From: Burkholderiales bacterium | GTDB lineage: Bacteria > Pseudomonadota > Gammaproteobacteria > Burkholderiales > Burkholderiaceae_E | Assembly (NCBI GenBank): GCA_003577305.1 | Contig: QEVL01000002.1 | Location: forward strand, 62,001-126,000 | Reading direction: 5' to 3' | Length of the DNA stretch: 64,000 nucleotides | Shown: positions 33,971-41,351 of the stretch, in pieces | Numbering within the stretch: the stretch's first letter is position 1 | Layout of the letters: each line of letters begins with the position of its first letter | Position numbers and translations under genes: made by a program | Notes under the pieces: model-generated | What the model saw: only the letters and a program-made list of their open reading frames with translations | What the model was told of the DNA's origin: nothing | The model's database searches: none

Positions 33971-34351
33971 GTGACCGACAAGCGCTACCAGTTCCGTGTC
34001 GAAGTGCAGGCGGCCTACCTGCCCGAGCAGTCGAAACCCGAAGATGCGCAGTACGCGTTCGCCTACACGGTGCGCGTCACCAACACCGGCAGCGTCGCGG
34101 CGCAGCTGATCAGCCGGCACTGGGTCATCCGCGACGACAGCGACCGGGTGATCGAGGTGAAGGGGCTCGGCGTGGTCGGGCAGCAGCCGCTGCTCGAACC
34201 GGGCGCGCGCTTCGAATACACCAGCGGCAGCCAGATCGCCACGCCCACCGGCGCGATGCGCGGCAGCTACTTCTTCGTCGCCGAAGACGGACACCGTTTC
34301 GAGGTGCCGATCGAGGAGTTCGCGCTCAGCATGCCGCGCACGCTGCACTGA
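33971..34351 (+). CDS. apaG: ApaG protein
   Basis: A 126-aa single-domain ApaG/DUF525 protein with an immunoglobulin-like beta fold. Conserved parts are 'AYTVRVTNTGSVAAQLISRHWVIRDDSDRVIEVKGLGVVGQQPLLEPGARFEYTSG', in fragments across residues 30-88, and 'PTGAMRGSYFFVAEDGHRFEVPIEEFAL'. The start is GTG. ApaG is linked to protein-protein interaction and metal-ion phenotypes, with no defined reaction. Complete. Confidence 0.96.
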   Translation: MTDKRYQFRVEVQAAYLPEQSKPEDAQYAFAYTVRVTNTGSVAAQLISRHWVIRDDSDRVIEVKGLGVVGQQPLLEPGARFEYTSGSQIATPTGAMRGSYFFVAEDGHRFEVPIEEFALSMPRTLH

Positions 34352-34381
34352 GCGATGAGCCGCGGCCGCACGCGATGCGCG

Positions 34382-34474
34382 TCACTTCTTGCCGCGCATC
34401 GTCCACCAGACGAAGAACACCATCAGCGCCAGCACGCCGCCGGCTTCGGCGAACAGGATCCACGCGTCGTCCAT
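34382..34474 (-). CDS. Small 30-aa membrane protein
   Basis: The reading frame M-D-D-A-W-I-L-F-A-E-A-G-G-V-L-A-L-M-V-F-F-V-W-W-T-M-R-G-K-K encodes one membrane helix flanked by acidic N-terminal and basic C-terminal residues, a classic bitopic microprotein. It lies antisense to the possible extended 5' end of mltA. The clean charge pattern and use of the gap between apaG and mltA support it; ribosome-binding site weak. Function unknown. Confidence 0.5.
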   Translation of the reverse strand: MDDAWILFAEAGGVLALMVFFVWWTMRGKK

Positions 34475-34534
34475 GCGGCCGATTCTAGCCCGACGGCGCG
34501 TGGCAGCGGGCCGATCGCCTCACTGCGGCGCTCG

Positions 34535-35692
34535 TTGTCGGGCCCGGCGTTCGCGGTTCGGGTTTCGCATCTGCGAAGTGCGGTACTGGCGATCGCACTC
34601 GCACCGGTCATCTGCCTCGCATCGGAGCCCGTGCCGCTGACACCCGGCCAGTTGCCCGGCTGGGACCGCGATGCGCTCGCCGGACTGCACCGGGCGATCG
34701 AGCGCCAGTGCGCGCTGCCGCGGCCGCCGCAGCCCTGGCCCGCACTGTGCCCGGGCTTGCCGCGAGCCGATGCGCTGAAGACCTGGCTCGGTGCGAATTT
34801 CGTCGCCTGGCCGATCGCGCGCGCCGATGGCACGCCTGGCCTGCTCACCGGCTACTACGAACCGGTGCTCGAAGGCAGCCGCAGCCGCGAGCACGACGGC
34901 CAGGCGCCGCTGTATCGGCCGCCGCTCGACCTGGTGCGCGGCCCCGATGGCAGCCGGATGCGGGCGCCAGCTTCGACGGGCACGGCACCCTCGACGGCAG
35001 CGGCGACCTCGCCGGGCGCGCTGCAGCCGTATCCGGCGCGGGCCGAAATCGAGGCCGGACGGCTGCTCGAAGGTCGTGAACTGGTCTGGCTCGACGATCC
35101 GGTCGAGGCGTTCTTCCTGCAGGTACAGGGCTCGGGACGGGTGCGGCTGCGCGACGGCAGCACGATGCGCGTCGGCTTCGCCGATCACAACGGGCAGCCC
35201 TACTTCCCGATCGGCCGCGAACTGGCCGCGCGCGGCGCGCTGGCGCCGGAGGCGGTCGACGCCGACGCGATCAAGGCGTGGCTGCGCGCACATCCGGACG
35301 AGGCGCGTGAAGTGATGCGACGCAACCGTCGCTACGTGTTCTTTCGGGAACTGCCGGGAGGCGACGACGGGCCGCCCGGCTCGCTCGGCGTCGCACTGAC
35401 GCCGATGCGCTCGGTGGCTACCGACCCCGCGCAGGTGCCGCCGGGCGCACTGCTCTTCATCGATTCGACGCATCCCGACGGCGGCGCGCCGCTGCAGCGC
35501 GCAGTGCTGAGCCAGGACCGGGGCGCAGCGATCACCGGCGCGGCGCGGGCCGACCTGTTCTGGGGCGCGGGCGACGAGGCCGGCCGACTGGCCGGCCGCA
35601 CGAAGCAGCCACTGCGGATGTGGCTGCTGTGGCCGAAAGGGCAACCGAGGCCGGCGCTCAGCCCTTCGAGTTCTCGGCCAGCATCCGATTGA
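34535..35692 (+). CDS. mltA: Membrane-bound lytic murein transglycosylase A
   Basis: A murein transglycosylase of the MltA barrel plus 3D-domain type, about 385 aa. The frame is open from 34355, but the only start giving a compact signal ('SHLRSAVLAIALAPVICLAS') is the TTG at 34535, so the start is uncertain. The MltA domain runs 'GLLTGYYEPVLEGSRSR' to 'FFLQVQGSGRVRLRDGSTMRVGFADHNGQPYFPIG'. The 3D domain has 'ALLFIDSTHPDGGAPLQRAVLSQDRGAAITGAARADLFWGAGDEAG', including the catalytic aspartate region 'RADLFWG'. It overlaps the convergent dsbC-like gene by 35 bp. Confidence 0.88.
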   Translation: MSGPAFAVRVSHLRSAVLAIALAPVICLASEPVPLTPGQLPGWDRDALAGLHRAIERQCALPRPPQPWPALCPGLPRADALKTWLGANFVAWPIARADGTPGLLTGYYEPVLEGSRSREHDGQAPLYRPPLDLVRGPDGSRMRAPASTGTAPSTAAATSPGALQPYPARAEIEAGRLLEGRELVWLDDPVEAFFLQVQGSGRVRLRDGSTMRVGFADHNGQPYFPIGRELAARGALAPEAVDADAIKAWLRAHPDEAREVMRRNRRYVFFRELPGGDDGPPGSLGVALTPMRSVATDPAQVPPGALLFIDSTHPDGGAPLQRAVLSQDRGAAITGAARADLFWGAGDEAGRLAGRTKQPLRMWLLWPKGQPRPALSPSSSRPASD

Positions 35693-36434
35693 AGCGATCG
35701 GGCGGCGCATAGCCCTGCAGCCGCTTGCCGTTGGCGAAGAACACTACCGGCGTGCCGGTGATGCCGAGCTTGCGCGCGAGCTCGGCCACTTTCGCGAGAG
35801 GCGTGTCGCAGGTGCCGGCGTTGCCCGGAATGCGGTTGTTCAGCAGCAGGTCGTTCCAGGCGCGCGCCTTGTCGGCCGCGCACAGCGCCTTGCGCGCCTT
35901 CGACTCGGAGTCGGCCGCGAGGAAGGCCATCGGGAAAGTGTAGATCGTGAGGTCATCGAGCTTGACCAGGTCGGCCCGCAGGCGCTTGCAGTAGCCGCAG
36001 TTCGGATCTTCGAACACGGCCACCACCCGCTTGCCGTTGCCTGCGACCTGCTTGATCGCGAGGTCGAGCGGCAGCGTGCCGAAATCGATCGCCAGCAGTT
36101 CCTCCATGCGCTCCTGCGTGAGATTGCGCTCGCCCTTCAGGTCGATCAGGTTGCCGTCGAGGAAGACGTACTGGCCGGTCTCGTCGGCGTACATCAGCAC
36201 GTCGTTGCGCACGCGTACCTCGTAGATGCCGCGCAGCGGCGTCTTGCGCACCTCGTCGACCGGGTAGCGGCCCTTGAAGAACGCTTCGACCGCGGCCTTG
36301 ACGCGGGCGGCGCCCGGATCGGCGGCGGCCGCGCCCTGGGCATGCACGAGCGGCGCCGCGATCCACAGCGTTGCGGCGGCGACGAACGCGAACGCGGCGG
36401 CGGCGACGCGGGTGAAGCTCATCGAATCGGTCAT
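35658..36434 (-). CDS. dsbC: DsbC-like thiol:disulfide interchange protein
   Basis: A 258-aa periplasmic disulfide isomerase or related protein. The signal peptide is about residues 1-32. The N-terminal dimerisation domain ('KAAVEAFFKGRYPVDEVRKTPLRGIYEVRVRNDVLMYADETGQYVFLDGNLIDL') is followed by a thioredoxin fold with C-G-Y-C at 146-149 ('VAVFEDPNCGYCKRL') and the cis-Pro loop 'GITGTPVVFFANGKRLQGY'. Two extra cysteines (near 197 and 222) fit the DsbC structural pair. It would correct wrong disulfides in exported proteins, possibly including cytochromes. ATG at 36434 preferred. Confidence 0.93.
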   Translation of the reverse strand: MTDSMSFTRVAAAAFAFVAAATLWIAAPLVHAQGAAAADPGAARVKAAVEAFFKGRYPVDEVRKTPLRGIYEVRVRNDVLMYADETGQYVFLDGNLIDLKGERNLTQERMEELLAIDFGTLPLDLAIKQVAGNGKRVVAVFEDPNCGYCKRLRADLVKLDDLTIYTFPMAFLAADSESKARKALCAADKARAWNDLLLNNRIPGNAGTCDTPLAKVAELARKLGITGTPVVFFANGKRLQGYAPPDRFNRMLAENSKG

Positions 36435-36500
36435 CGGTACGGCATCCTCGGGGGCGCGACCTGCGGTCGCGGGGGTTGACACGGCGTGGCACCGAACGCG

Positions 36501-37775
36501 TCAGCGAACTGCCTGCGCCACCAATTGTCGCTTGAGCCAGCGCGAACCTGCCACCACCCGCCAGCCGAACGCGACCGCCGATTCGACCAGCGGGGCGAGC
36601 GCGGCCGGCGCCGGACGGCGGGTCGGATCGAACAGGCGCTGCAGCGCGTCGGTGGCGCTGCGCATCGCCTCCACCGGTTCGGCGCGCGCCCGCGCATAGC
36701 GGCGCAACAGCAGCCGGTCACCAGGGTCGCTGCCGGGATCGCGCTCGCGCATCAGGCGCGCGAGCACCGCCACGTCGCCGAAACCGAGGTTCATGCCCTG
36801 CCCGGCCAGCGGATGCACCAGGTGCGCGGCGTCGCCCACCAATGCCACCCTCTGGCCGATCATCGACCCGGCGCGGCCCAGCCGCAGCGCAAACGCCTGC
36901 GCCCGCGAGATCGTGGTCATCGCGCCGAGCGCCGATCCGGCAGCCTGCTGCACGCGCTGCGCGAGCTCGCCGGGCGACATGGCCAGCAGCGCGTCGGCCA
37001 GTTCGTGCGGCGCCGACCAGACCATGCTCACGCGCCCCTGCGGCGCGCCGGCCCCCGTTGCCGCCGGCAACGGCAGCAGCGCCAGGATGCCGTCGCGCCC
37101 GAACCACTGCCAGGCGATGTCGCGATGCGGACGTTCGGTGTCGAAGTGCGCCACGACCGCGCGTTGCGGATAGTCGGAGACGCTCCAGCGCAGCCCGGCG
37201 GACTCGCGCACCCGCGAACCCGCTCCGTCGGCGCCCACCAGCAGCCGCGCCGACAGGCGGCGCCCGCCTTCGAGCCGCAGCGGAATCGTCGACTCCGGCA
37301 CCGCGTCCGGAGCCCGCTGCAGGGCACCCGGATCGGCATCGATGCCGTCGAAGCGCTCGTCGAGGACCGGCAGGCCCGCGAAGCGCACCGCCTGCCCCAG
37401 CGCACCCAGCAGGTTGCGCTGCTCGACGATCCAGGCGAGCGCCTCGACGCGCGCTTCGTAGGCGCTGAAGTGCAGCGCATCGCGGTCGGAGCCGAAGGCA
37501 GGGTAGACGCGCATGTCGTAGACCGGTGCCACGCGTGCGGCATCGAGCGCGTGCCAGACGCCGATCGACTCGAGCAGCGCGCGCGTGGCCGGAGACAGCG
37601 CGAAGACGCGAAGATCCCAGGGATCGATCTCGCCGCCGGCATCGGCCACCGGCGGCGCGCCGATCAGCGTGGCACGCAGGCCGGCGCGCGACAGCGCAAG
37701 CGCCGCGGCCAGGCCGACGGCTCCGCGGCCGACGACCGCAACATCGGCCGGCATGGCAGCAGGGCGGGAGGGCAT
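36501..37775 (-). CDS. UbiH/UbiF-family FAD-dependent hydroxylase
   Basis: A 424-aa flavin monooxygenase of the ubiquinone-biosynthesis hydroxylase group. The Rossmann motif G-R-G-A-V-G is at residues 16-21, 'LLVGADGAGSRVRESAG' is the DG motif, and 'RVALVGDAAHLVHPLAGQGMNLGFGDVAVLARLM' is the GD FAD-ribityl motif. It most likely hydroxylates the ubiquinone ring; which position cannot be told from the sequence. Lies beside the dsbC-like gene on the same strand, 66 bp apart. Confidence 0.9.
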   Translation of the reverse strand: MPSRPAAMPADVAVVGRGAVGLAAALALSRAGLRATLIGAPPVADAGGEIDPWDLRVFALSPATRALLESIGVWHALDAARVAPVYDMRVYPAFGSDRDALHFSAYEARVEALAWIVEQRNLLGALGQAVRFAGLPVLDERFDGIDADPGALQRAPDAVPESTIPLRLEGGRRLSARLLVGADGAGSRVRESAGLRWSVSDYPQRAVVAHFDTERPHRDIAWQWFGRDGILALLPLPAATGAGAPQGRVSMVWSAPHELADALLAMSPGELAQRVQQAAGSALGAMTTISRAQAFALRLGRAGSMIGQRVALVGDAAHLVHPLAGQGMNLGFGDVAVLARLMRERDPGSDPGDRLLLRRYARARAEPVEAMRSATDALQRLFDPTRRPAPAALAPLVESAVAFGWRVVAGSRWLKRQLVAQAVR

Positions 37776-37869
37776 TGGGCCATTATAGGGTCGCGGCGCG
37801 CTCGTCCGCCCACCCGGTTCTGCTATGATTGCCGGCTCTCGGGCGCGGCGTTCTGGTCTGCGCCCCGGC

Positions 37870-37945
<76 letters not shown>

Positions 37946-38237
37946 TCTTTTGGCTTGAGTTTCCCGCGAAGCATTCACTAACGTCCGAGAGGCTTCGCTT
38001 CGCTCGTGTAGCCACCATGTAGCCGCGGTGGATCAACGCGAGGGTTTCGGCCACCGAAAGCGCACCGGGAATCCGACACAGAGTACGCTACACTCCTACC
38101 GCTGGCCCAGCGCCAGCCCCGTGGATTTAATGACCACTTGCCGACGGGAACCAACAGGCTAAAGCGTCGCGCCCGCGCCCTCCTCCCCGCACGCAGGCAG
38201 ACGTTGCAACGACGTCTGCGGGGGCAGGAGAAACGAA
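37946..38237. other. Gap after tRNA-Phe with a 5'-UTR stem-loop
   Basis: No gene is evident in these 292 bp. Near the end is an inverted repeat, GCAGACGT (38197-38204) and ACGTCTGC (38212-38219), with a 7-base loop, followed by GCAGGAG, the ribosome-binding site of the next gene. It could be an operator or mRNA hairpin. No repeat of the tRNA 3' end (an att duplicate) was seen. Confidence 0.5.
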
Positions 38238-38498
38238 ATGAACCCGGGTTCCGCCTTCAACCTTTACACCGACGAACCGTCGATCGGAATGGACCATCCG
38301 CTGTTCATGGCGAAGGTCCAGACCGCGATGGACGCCACCTTCGCCGCCGAGCGCGGACAACCCATCGAGGACGCCCTCGCCGTGACTCGCAAACGCATGC
38401 GCGGGCTCTTCGGCGACGTCCCGGCAGCGCTGATCGACACGGAAGTCACTATCGCCTACGCCCGGGTCGCCGCCCGAAAGGACCGCTGCGATGAGTGA
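38238..38498 (+). CDS. Hypothetical protein (86 aa), paired with Tat-signal gene
   Basis: A small soluble protein with a helical, charged profile ('HPLFMAKVQTAMDATFAAERGQPIEDALAVTRKRMRGLFGDVPAALIDTEVTIAYARVAARKDR'). No family recognised. It has a strong AGGAG 8 bases upstream, and its stop lies inside the next gene (8-bp overlap), so the two are an operon. Could be a partner or antidote of the exported protein encoded next; this is speculation from coupling alone. Confidence 0.65.
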   Translation: MNPGSAFNLYTDEPSIGMDHPLFMAKVQTAMDATFAAERGQPIEDALAVTRKRMRGLFGDVPAALIDTEVTIAYARVAARKDRCDE

Positions 38499-39243
38499 TG
38501 CCGAACACCTCCTCCCCAAGATGAGCCGACGACAGTTCTTGGGCAGCCTGCTCGCCCTGGGCGCATCCGTCGCCCTGCCCGTCCCGCTCGCCAAGGCCAC
38601 CGACGCCCAGATCGACGCCGCGTGGGCGCAACTCGCGAGGCAGGAGCCCTGGTACTTCGAGGTCGGCGAGTCCGGCACGATCGTGGCTCCGGGCCCCGGG
38701 CCGTCGATCCGGCGCGACGTATTCAAGCTGTGGACCGGCGGGATCGACTCGCCCGAAGCGCTGATCGAGGAGGTCGATGCGTGTCCGCCTCTCTGGTCGC
38801 GTTTTCAGGAGTTCGCGGAGCAGGCCGTCGAAGAGATCGATTCGCGGCTGCACGAGGATCTCGACGACCGCACATATCGGCGTCTGCAGCGTCTCGAAGC
38901 GCTCTTCGCCCAGGAGAACGAGGGCTGGAAGGCCTGGATCCGGCACGAGGCGAAGCGGGACTTCCCCGGCTTATTGGCGAGAGTCGAGGCCTGGCTCGAC
39001 GAACCGATCGACTGGAGCGAGGCGGACTATTTTCCCTACGACTGGGGAACCCATGGAGAAGCGCTGTCGTTCTTCGAGAGAGTCGACGATGAGACGCTCG
39101 ACGCGCTCGGTGTCGAGATCGTCATGGGCGACCGCCCGGGCAGCAGCTATTACGCGGCGGAGCTGCCCGGCTCGATCGAGGCAACAAATGCAACGGCGCA
39201 CCGGCTCGGGTTACCGTTTCGGTTCCGCCGCGCGACTGAATAG
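38491..39243 (+). CDS. Hypothetical exported protein with twin-arginine signal (250 aa)
   Basis: The N-terminus has S-R-R-Q-F-L-G followed by a hydrophobic stretch and an A-x-A-like site ('VPLAKA'), a twin-arginine translocation signal. The rest is acidic and rich in tryptophan and aromatic residues ('WSRFQEFAEQAVEEIDSRLHEDLDD', 'WKAWIRHEAKRDFPGLLARVEAWLDEPIDW'). No cofactor motif or family recognised. Its 3' end overlaps the end of the convergent antitoxin-like ORF by 122 bp. Confidence 0.7.
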   Translation: MSDAEHLLPKMSRRQFLGSLLALGASVALPVPLAKATDAQIDAAWAQLARQEPWYFEVGESGTIVAPGPGPSIRRDVFKLWTGGIDSPEALIEEVDACPPLWSRFQEFAEQAVEEIDSRLHEDLDDRTYRRLQRLEALFAQENEGWKAWIRHEAKRDFPGLLARVEAWLDEPIDWSEADYFPYDWGTHGEALSFFERVDDETLDALGVEIVMGDRPGSSYYAAELPGSIEATNATAHRLGLPFRFRRATE

Positions 39244-39568
39244 TCCCGAGGATACTAAACGGAGCCGCCATCTTTCCGGAAATCAGTGGACCGAAGAACC
39301 AGGGCAGGTCACTTGCGCTTCCGCTCTCGCGCGCCGTCCACAAGTCGCGCTGCGTCTGCATCGCCAGCCAGAAGCCCGGCGTCGTGCCGAGCGCCTCGGA
39401 CAGCCGCAAGTCAATATCCGCGCTCACCGCCGAGCGGCCATTGAGCACGCGCGAGAGCATCGGACGGCTGACGCCGATGTGTGCGGCGAACGCCGTCACG
39501 GTCACATCCAGGTCAGCCAGCCAGCCCGTCAACAGTTCGCCCGGGCGAGCGGGGTTGTCCATGTCCAT
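39122..39568 (-). CDS. HigA-like antitoxin with aberrant C-terminal extension
   Basis: Residues 1-85 are a typical HigA-type XRE domain ('HPGELLTGWLADLDVTVTAFAAHIGVSRPMLSRVLNGRSAVSADIDLRLSEALGTTPGFWLAMQTQRDLW' region, with 'ARPGELL' at the start). HigA proteins normally end about ten residues later. Here the frame runs on for about 60 unrelated residues into the opposite-strand gene, so the 3' end is probably replaced or frameshifted. No toxin gene immediately precedes it; the nearest is the HigB-like gene at 40482. Confidence 0.65.
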   Translation of the reverse strand: MDMDNPARPGELLTGWLADLDVTVTAFAAHIGVSRPMLSRVLNGRSAVSADIDLRLSEALGTTPGFWLAMQTQRDLWTARESGSASDLPWFFGPLISGKMAAPFSILGTIQSRGGTETVTRAGAPLHLLPRSSRAAPPRNSCCPGGRP

Positions 39569-39579
39569 TTGCGCACTCC

Positions 39580-39849
39580 TCAGGCAGCGTCAAGCTCGCG
39601 CAGCGGCGCCACACTCAACCGCAGGCCCATCGCATGCAGCACCTTCTGCATGGTCGCCAGAGTCGGATTGCCGCCCTTGCCCAGCGCGCGAAACAGCGTC
39701 TTCTCGCCGAGCTCCGCGCGGCGCGCCACCAGCAGCGCGTCCATGTCCTCCAGCTCGAGGGTGGCCTCGATACAGGCCGCCGCCTCGGCCGGATCCTTCA
39801 GCGTCTCGGCGAGGCAGTCATCGAAGCTCGAATCGCGACGTGCGGTCAT
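39580..39849 (-). CDS. Addiction-module antidote protein (HigA2/TIGR02684-like)
   Basis: The 89-aa protein has an N-terminal segment 'FDDCLAETLKDPAEAAACIEATLELEDMDALLVARRAELGEKTLFRALGKGGNPTLATMQKVLHAMGLRLSV', the pattern of prophage-type antidotes with a late helix-turn-helix (about 45-80). Such proteins usually follow a RelE/HigB-like toxin gene. Here its own toxin is missing and a complete HigBA pair lies just upstream. Confidence 0.85.
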   Translation of the reverse strand: MTARRDSSFDDCLAETLKDPAEAAACIEATLELEDMDALLVARRAELGEKTLFRALGKGGNPTLATMQKVLHAMGLRLSVAPLRELDAA

Positions 39850-39876
39850 GGATTACCCCTTTGCCAGCGGTGCTCG

Positions 39877-40188
39877 TCAGGCTGCGACCGGCACCGGCCG
39901 CACCCGCAGTCGCGCTCTCTTCAACTGTTGCTCAGCCTGCCAGAGGTCGTGCGCGGTCTGCTGGGCCAGCCACACCCGGGCATCGCCGCCGCGTTCCCTG
40001 CCCAGCCACGCCTGCAGGCGCAGCGCCATCTCCGGCGAAATCGCCGCCCGGCCGTTGAGCACGCGCGACAACGTGACGCGGGCCACACCGAGCTGCTCGG
40101 CGGCCTCGGTCACCGACAGACCGAGCTCCGGCAGCACCTCATCGCGCAGCGTCAGGCCGGGGTGCGGAGGATTGAACATCTTCGTCAT
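39877..40188 (-). CDS. higA: HigA antitoxin
   Basis: The 103-aa XRE-type antitoxin begins 'NPPHPGLTLRDEVLPELGLSVTEAAEQLGVARVTLSRVLNGRAAISPEMALRLQAWL', the standard HigA fold, and ends with a basic tail. It starts 12 bp after the HigB-like stop in the toxin-first order of higBA operons. Expected to neutralise HigB and repress the operon. Confidence 0.93.
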   Translation of the reverse strand: MTKMFNPPHPGLTLRDEVLPELGLSVTEAAEQLGVARVTLSRVLNGRAAISPEMALRLQAWLGRERGGDARVWLAQQTAHDLWQAEQQLKRARLRVRPVPVAA

Positions 40189-40200
40189 CGTCTTGCCTGT

Positions 40201-40482
40201 TCAGTGGTGGTCCTGGTAGTCCACGAGCACGGCATCCGCGCCGTCGAACGCGAACGTCATGCGCCAGTTGCCGTTCACCCACACGGACCAGTGCCCGCGA
40301 AGGTTTCCCCCGCTCAGCGGATGCAGCCGCCAGCCCGGCACATTCATGTCATCGGGGCCGGCCGCTTCGTTCAGCCTGGCCAGCTGTCGCGCCAGTCTGG
40401 GCGCGTGGGCAGGCCGAATCCCCGCCTTGGAGCCGCGCTCGAAGAACGCCTGCAGCCCCTTGTGGCGAAACGACCTGATCAC
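40201..40482 (-). CDS. higB: HigB-type toxin (RelE superfamily mRNA interferase)
   Basis: The 93-aa protein has 'MIRSFRHKGLQAFFERGSKAGIRPAHAPRLARQLARLNEA' and the core 'GWRLHPLSGGNLRGHWSVWVNGNWRMTFAFDGADAVLVDYQDHH', all HigB/HicB-host-killer family hallmarks, including the terminal 'DYxDHH'. It would cleave translated mRNA when not bound by HigA. Intact and directly upstream of higA. Confidence 0.94.
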   Translation of the reverse strand: MIRSFRHKGLQAFFERGSKAGIRPAHAPRLARQLARLNEAAGPDDMNVPGWRLHPLSGGNLRGHWSVWVNGNWRMTFAFDGADAVLVDYQDHH

Positions 40483-40544
40483 GGCTCGAATGTATCGCGT
40501 AGCGTTACGAGTTGCAACGGCTGGAAAGCCAGTCAGTCGATCGG

Positions 40545-40730
40545 CTATCCACTACCCACCGCCCGCAGGCCGCCGGCCGCCGGCTTGGGTAGATCGATGC
40601 CGGCCTCGGTGAGGATCCAGACCTCGATGCGCTCGTGCCATGGCCGCAGCAGGTCCAGCGGGCGCGCCCGGTAGTGCTTTTCGGCGATCGCGCTGGGCTT
40701 GTGGCTCTGGAACCGCCTGACGGCCCATCA
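40545..40730 (-). pseudogene. Tyrosine integrase remnant (C-terminal about 60 codons)
   Basis: On the minus strand an open segment reads 'WAVRRFQSHKPSAIAEKHY', then R-A-R-P-L-D-L-L-R-P-W-H-E-R-I-E, and ends after '…TEAGIDLPKPAAGG'. This is the C-terminal end of phage-type integrases, with 'AEKHY' carrying the active-site tyrosine. A stop codon lies just upstream and no catalytic Arg/His boxes remain, so only the tail survives. Probably the scar of the element that brought in this region next to tRNA-Phe. Confidence 0.75.
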
Positions 40731-41124
40731 CCATCGGGAGATCGCGAACCTGAAGGGTCAGGCTGCCGCCTCGAAGCGGCAGATGATCGCACTGGAGAGG
40801 CAAGTGCGAAATGCCGGGGCGGCGCCGCAGGATCCAGCAGAATCGAAACGGATTCGGTTCATCCCCAAAGGGCTGGTTTCGACTCGCAAGCGCCTTGCTC
40901 TCTCCGCTGCCGACCTTGCGAAGATGATGGGCGTGTCTGCCCAGACGATCTACAACTGGGAGCGCGGCGTGACGAAGCCGGGGCGGGATCGGCTGGCGAA
41001 GTTGGCTTCCCTGCGAGGCGTTGGGAAGCGTCAGTTGCGAGCGCATTTCGCCGCCGGCCAGGCAGAAGAATGGCTCCGTCGCCGCTGGGGAGCTTGCCCT
41101 CGAAGCCATCGAGCAGTTGGCTGA
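40699..41124 (+). CDS. XRE/HTH-domain protein, probably 5' truncated
   Basis: About 141 codons from a TTG. The N-terminal coiled-coil-like part ('LKGQAAASKRQMIALERQVRNA') is followed by an HTH domain ('FIPKGLVSTRKRLALSAADLAKMMGVSAQTIYNWERGVTKPGRDRLAKLASLRGVGKRQ'). This resembles phage- or island-associated HTH proteins that normally have a longer N-terminus. The 5' end overlaps the integrase remnant, which suggests truncation by a rearrangement at about 40700. Start uncertain. Confidence 0.6.
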   Translation: MWLWNRLTAHHHREIANLKGQAAASKRQMIALERQVRNAGAAPQDPAESKRIRFIPKGLVSTRKRLALSAADLAKMMGVSAQTIYNWERGVTKPGRDRLAKLASLRGVGKRQLRAHFAAGQAEEWLRRRWGACPRSHRAVG

Positions 41125-41266
41125 GCAGCTTCACCTGTCGTTCGTTCGGCGGCGTAGTCGCCCAACGCTGCCAGAAGCGAGCCTTGGACAGCGCGGTGAC
41201 GTCCATCGACCGCTTCTGGGTCCTCTCCAGGATGTCGCAGTAGGCCTTGCGCTCCCGCTGGATCCC
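41084..41266 (-). pseudogene. Fic-family protein remnant
   Basis: A minus-strand segment reads 'RKAYCDILERTQKRSMDVT', jumps directly to 'LSKARFWQRWATTPPNERQ', then 'LLSQLLDGFEGKLPS'. These are C-terminal motifs of Fic/DUF4172-type proteins. About 20 residues normally between the two parts are missing, and the surrounding frame is shadow-like. No FIC catalytic motif (HxFx[D/E]GNGR) is present nearby, so this is decayed debris. Confidence 0.6.
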
Positions 41267-41351
41267 GGATGCCTGGCAGACGCGTGATTGTCGGCTGCCG
41301 CAGGCGCCGATGGCCCGCCAGGCGGTGCGCCGCTCGCGGAGACGCCGCGTG

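Noticed and set aside
37946-38140. Duplicate of the tRNA-Phe 3' end as an island attachment site
   Set aside because: No second copy of the T-arm/acceptor sequence was found downstream within the window, so the island boundary is not claimed.
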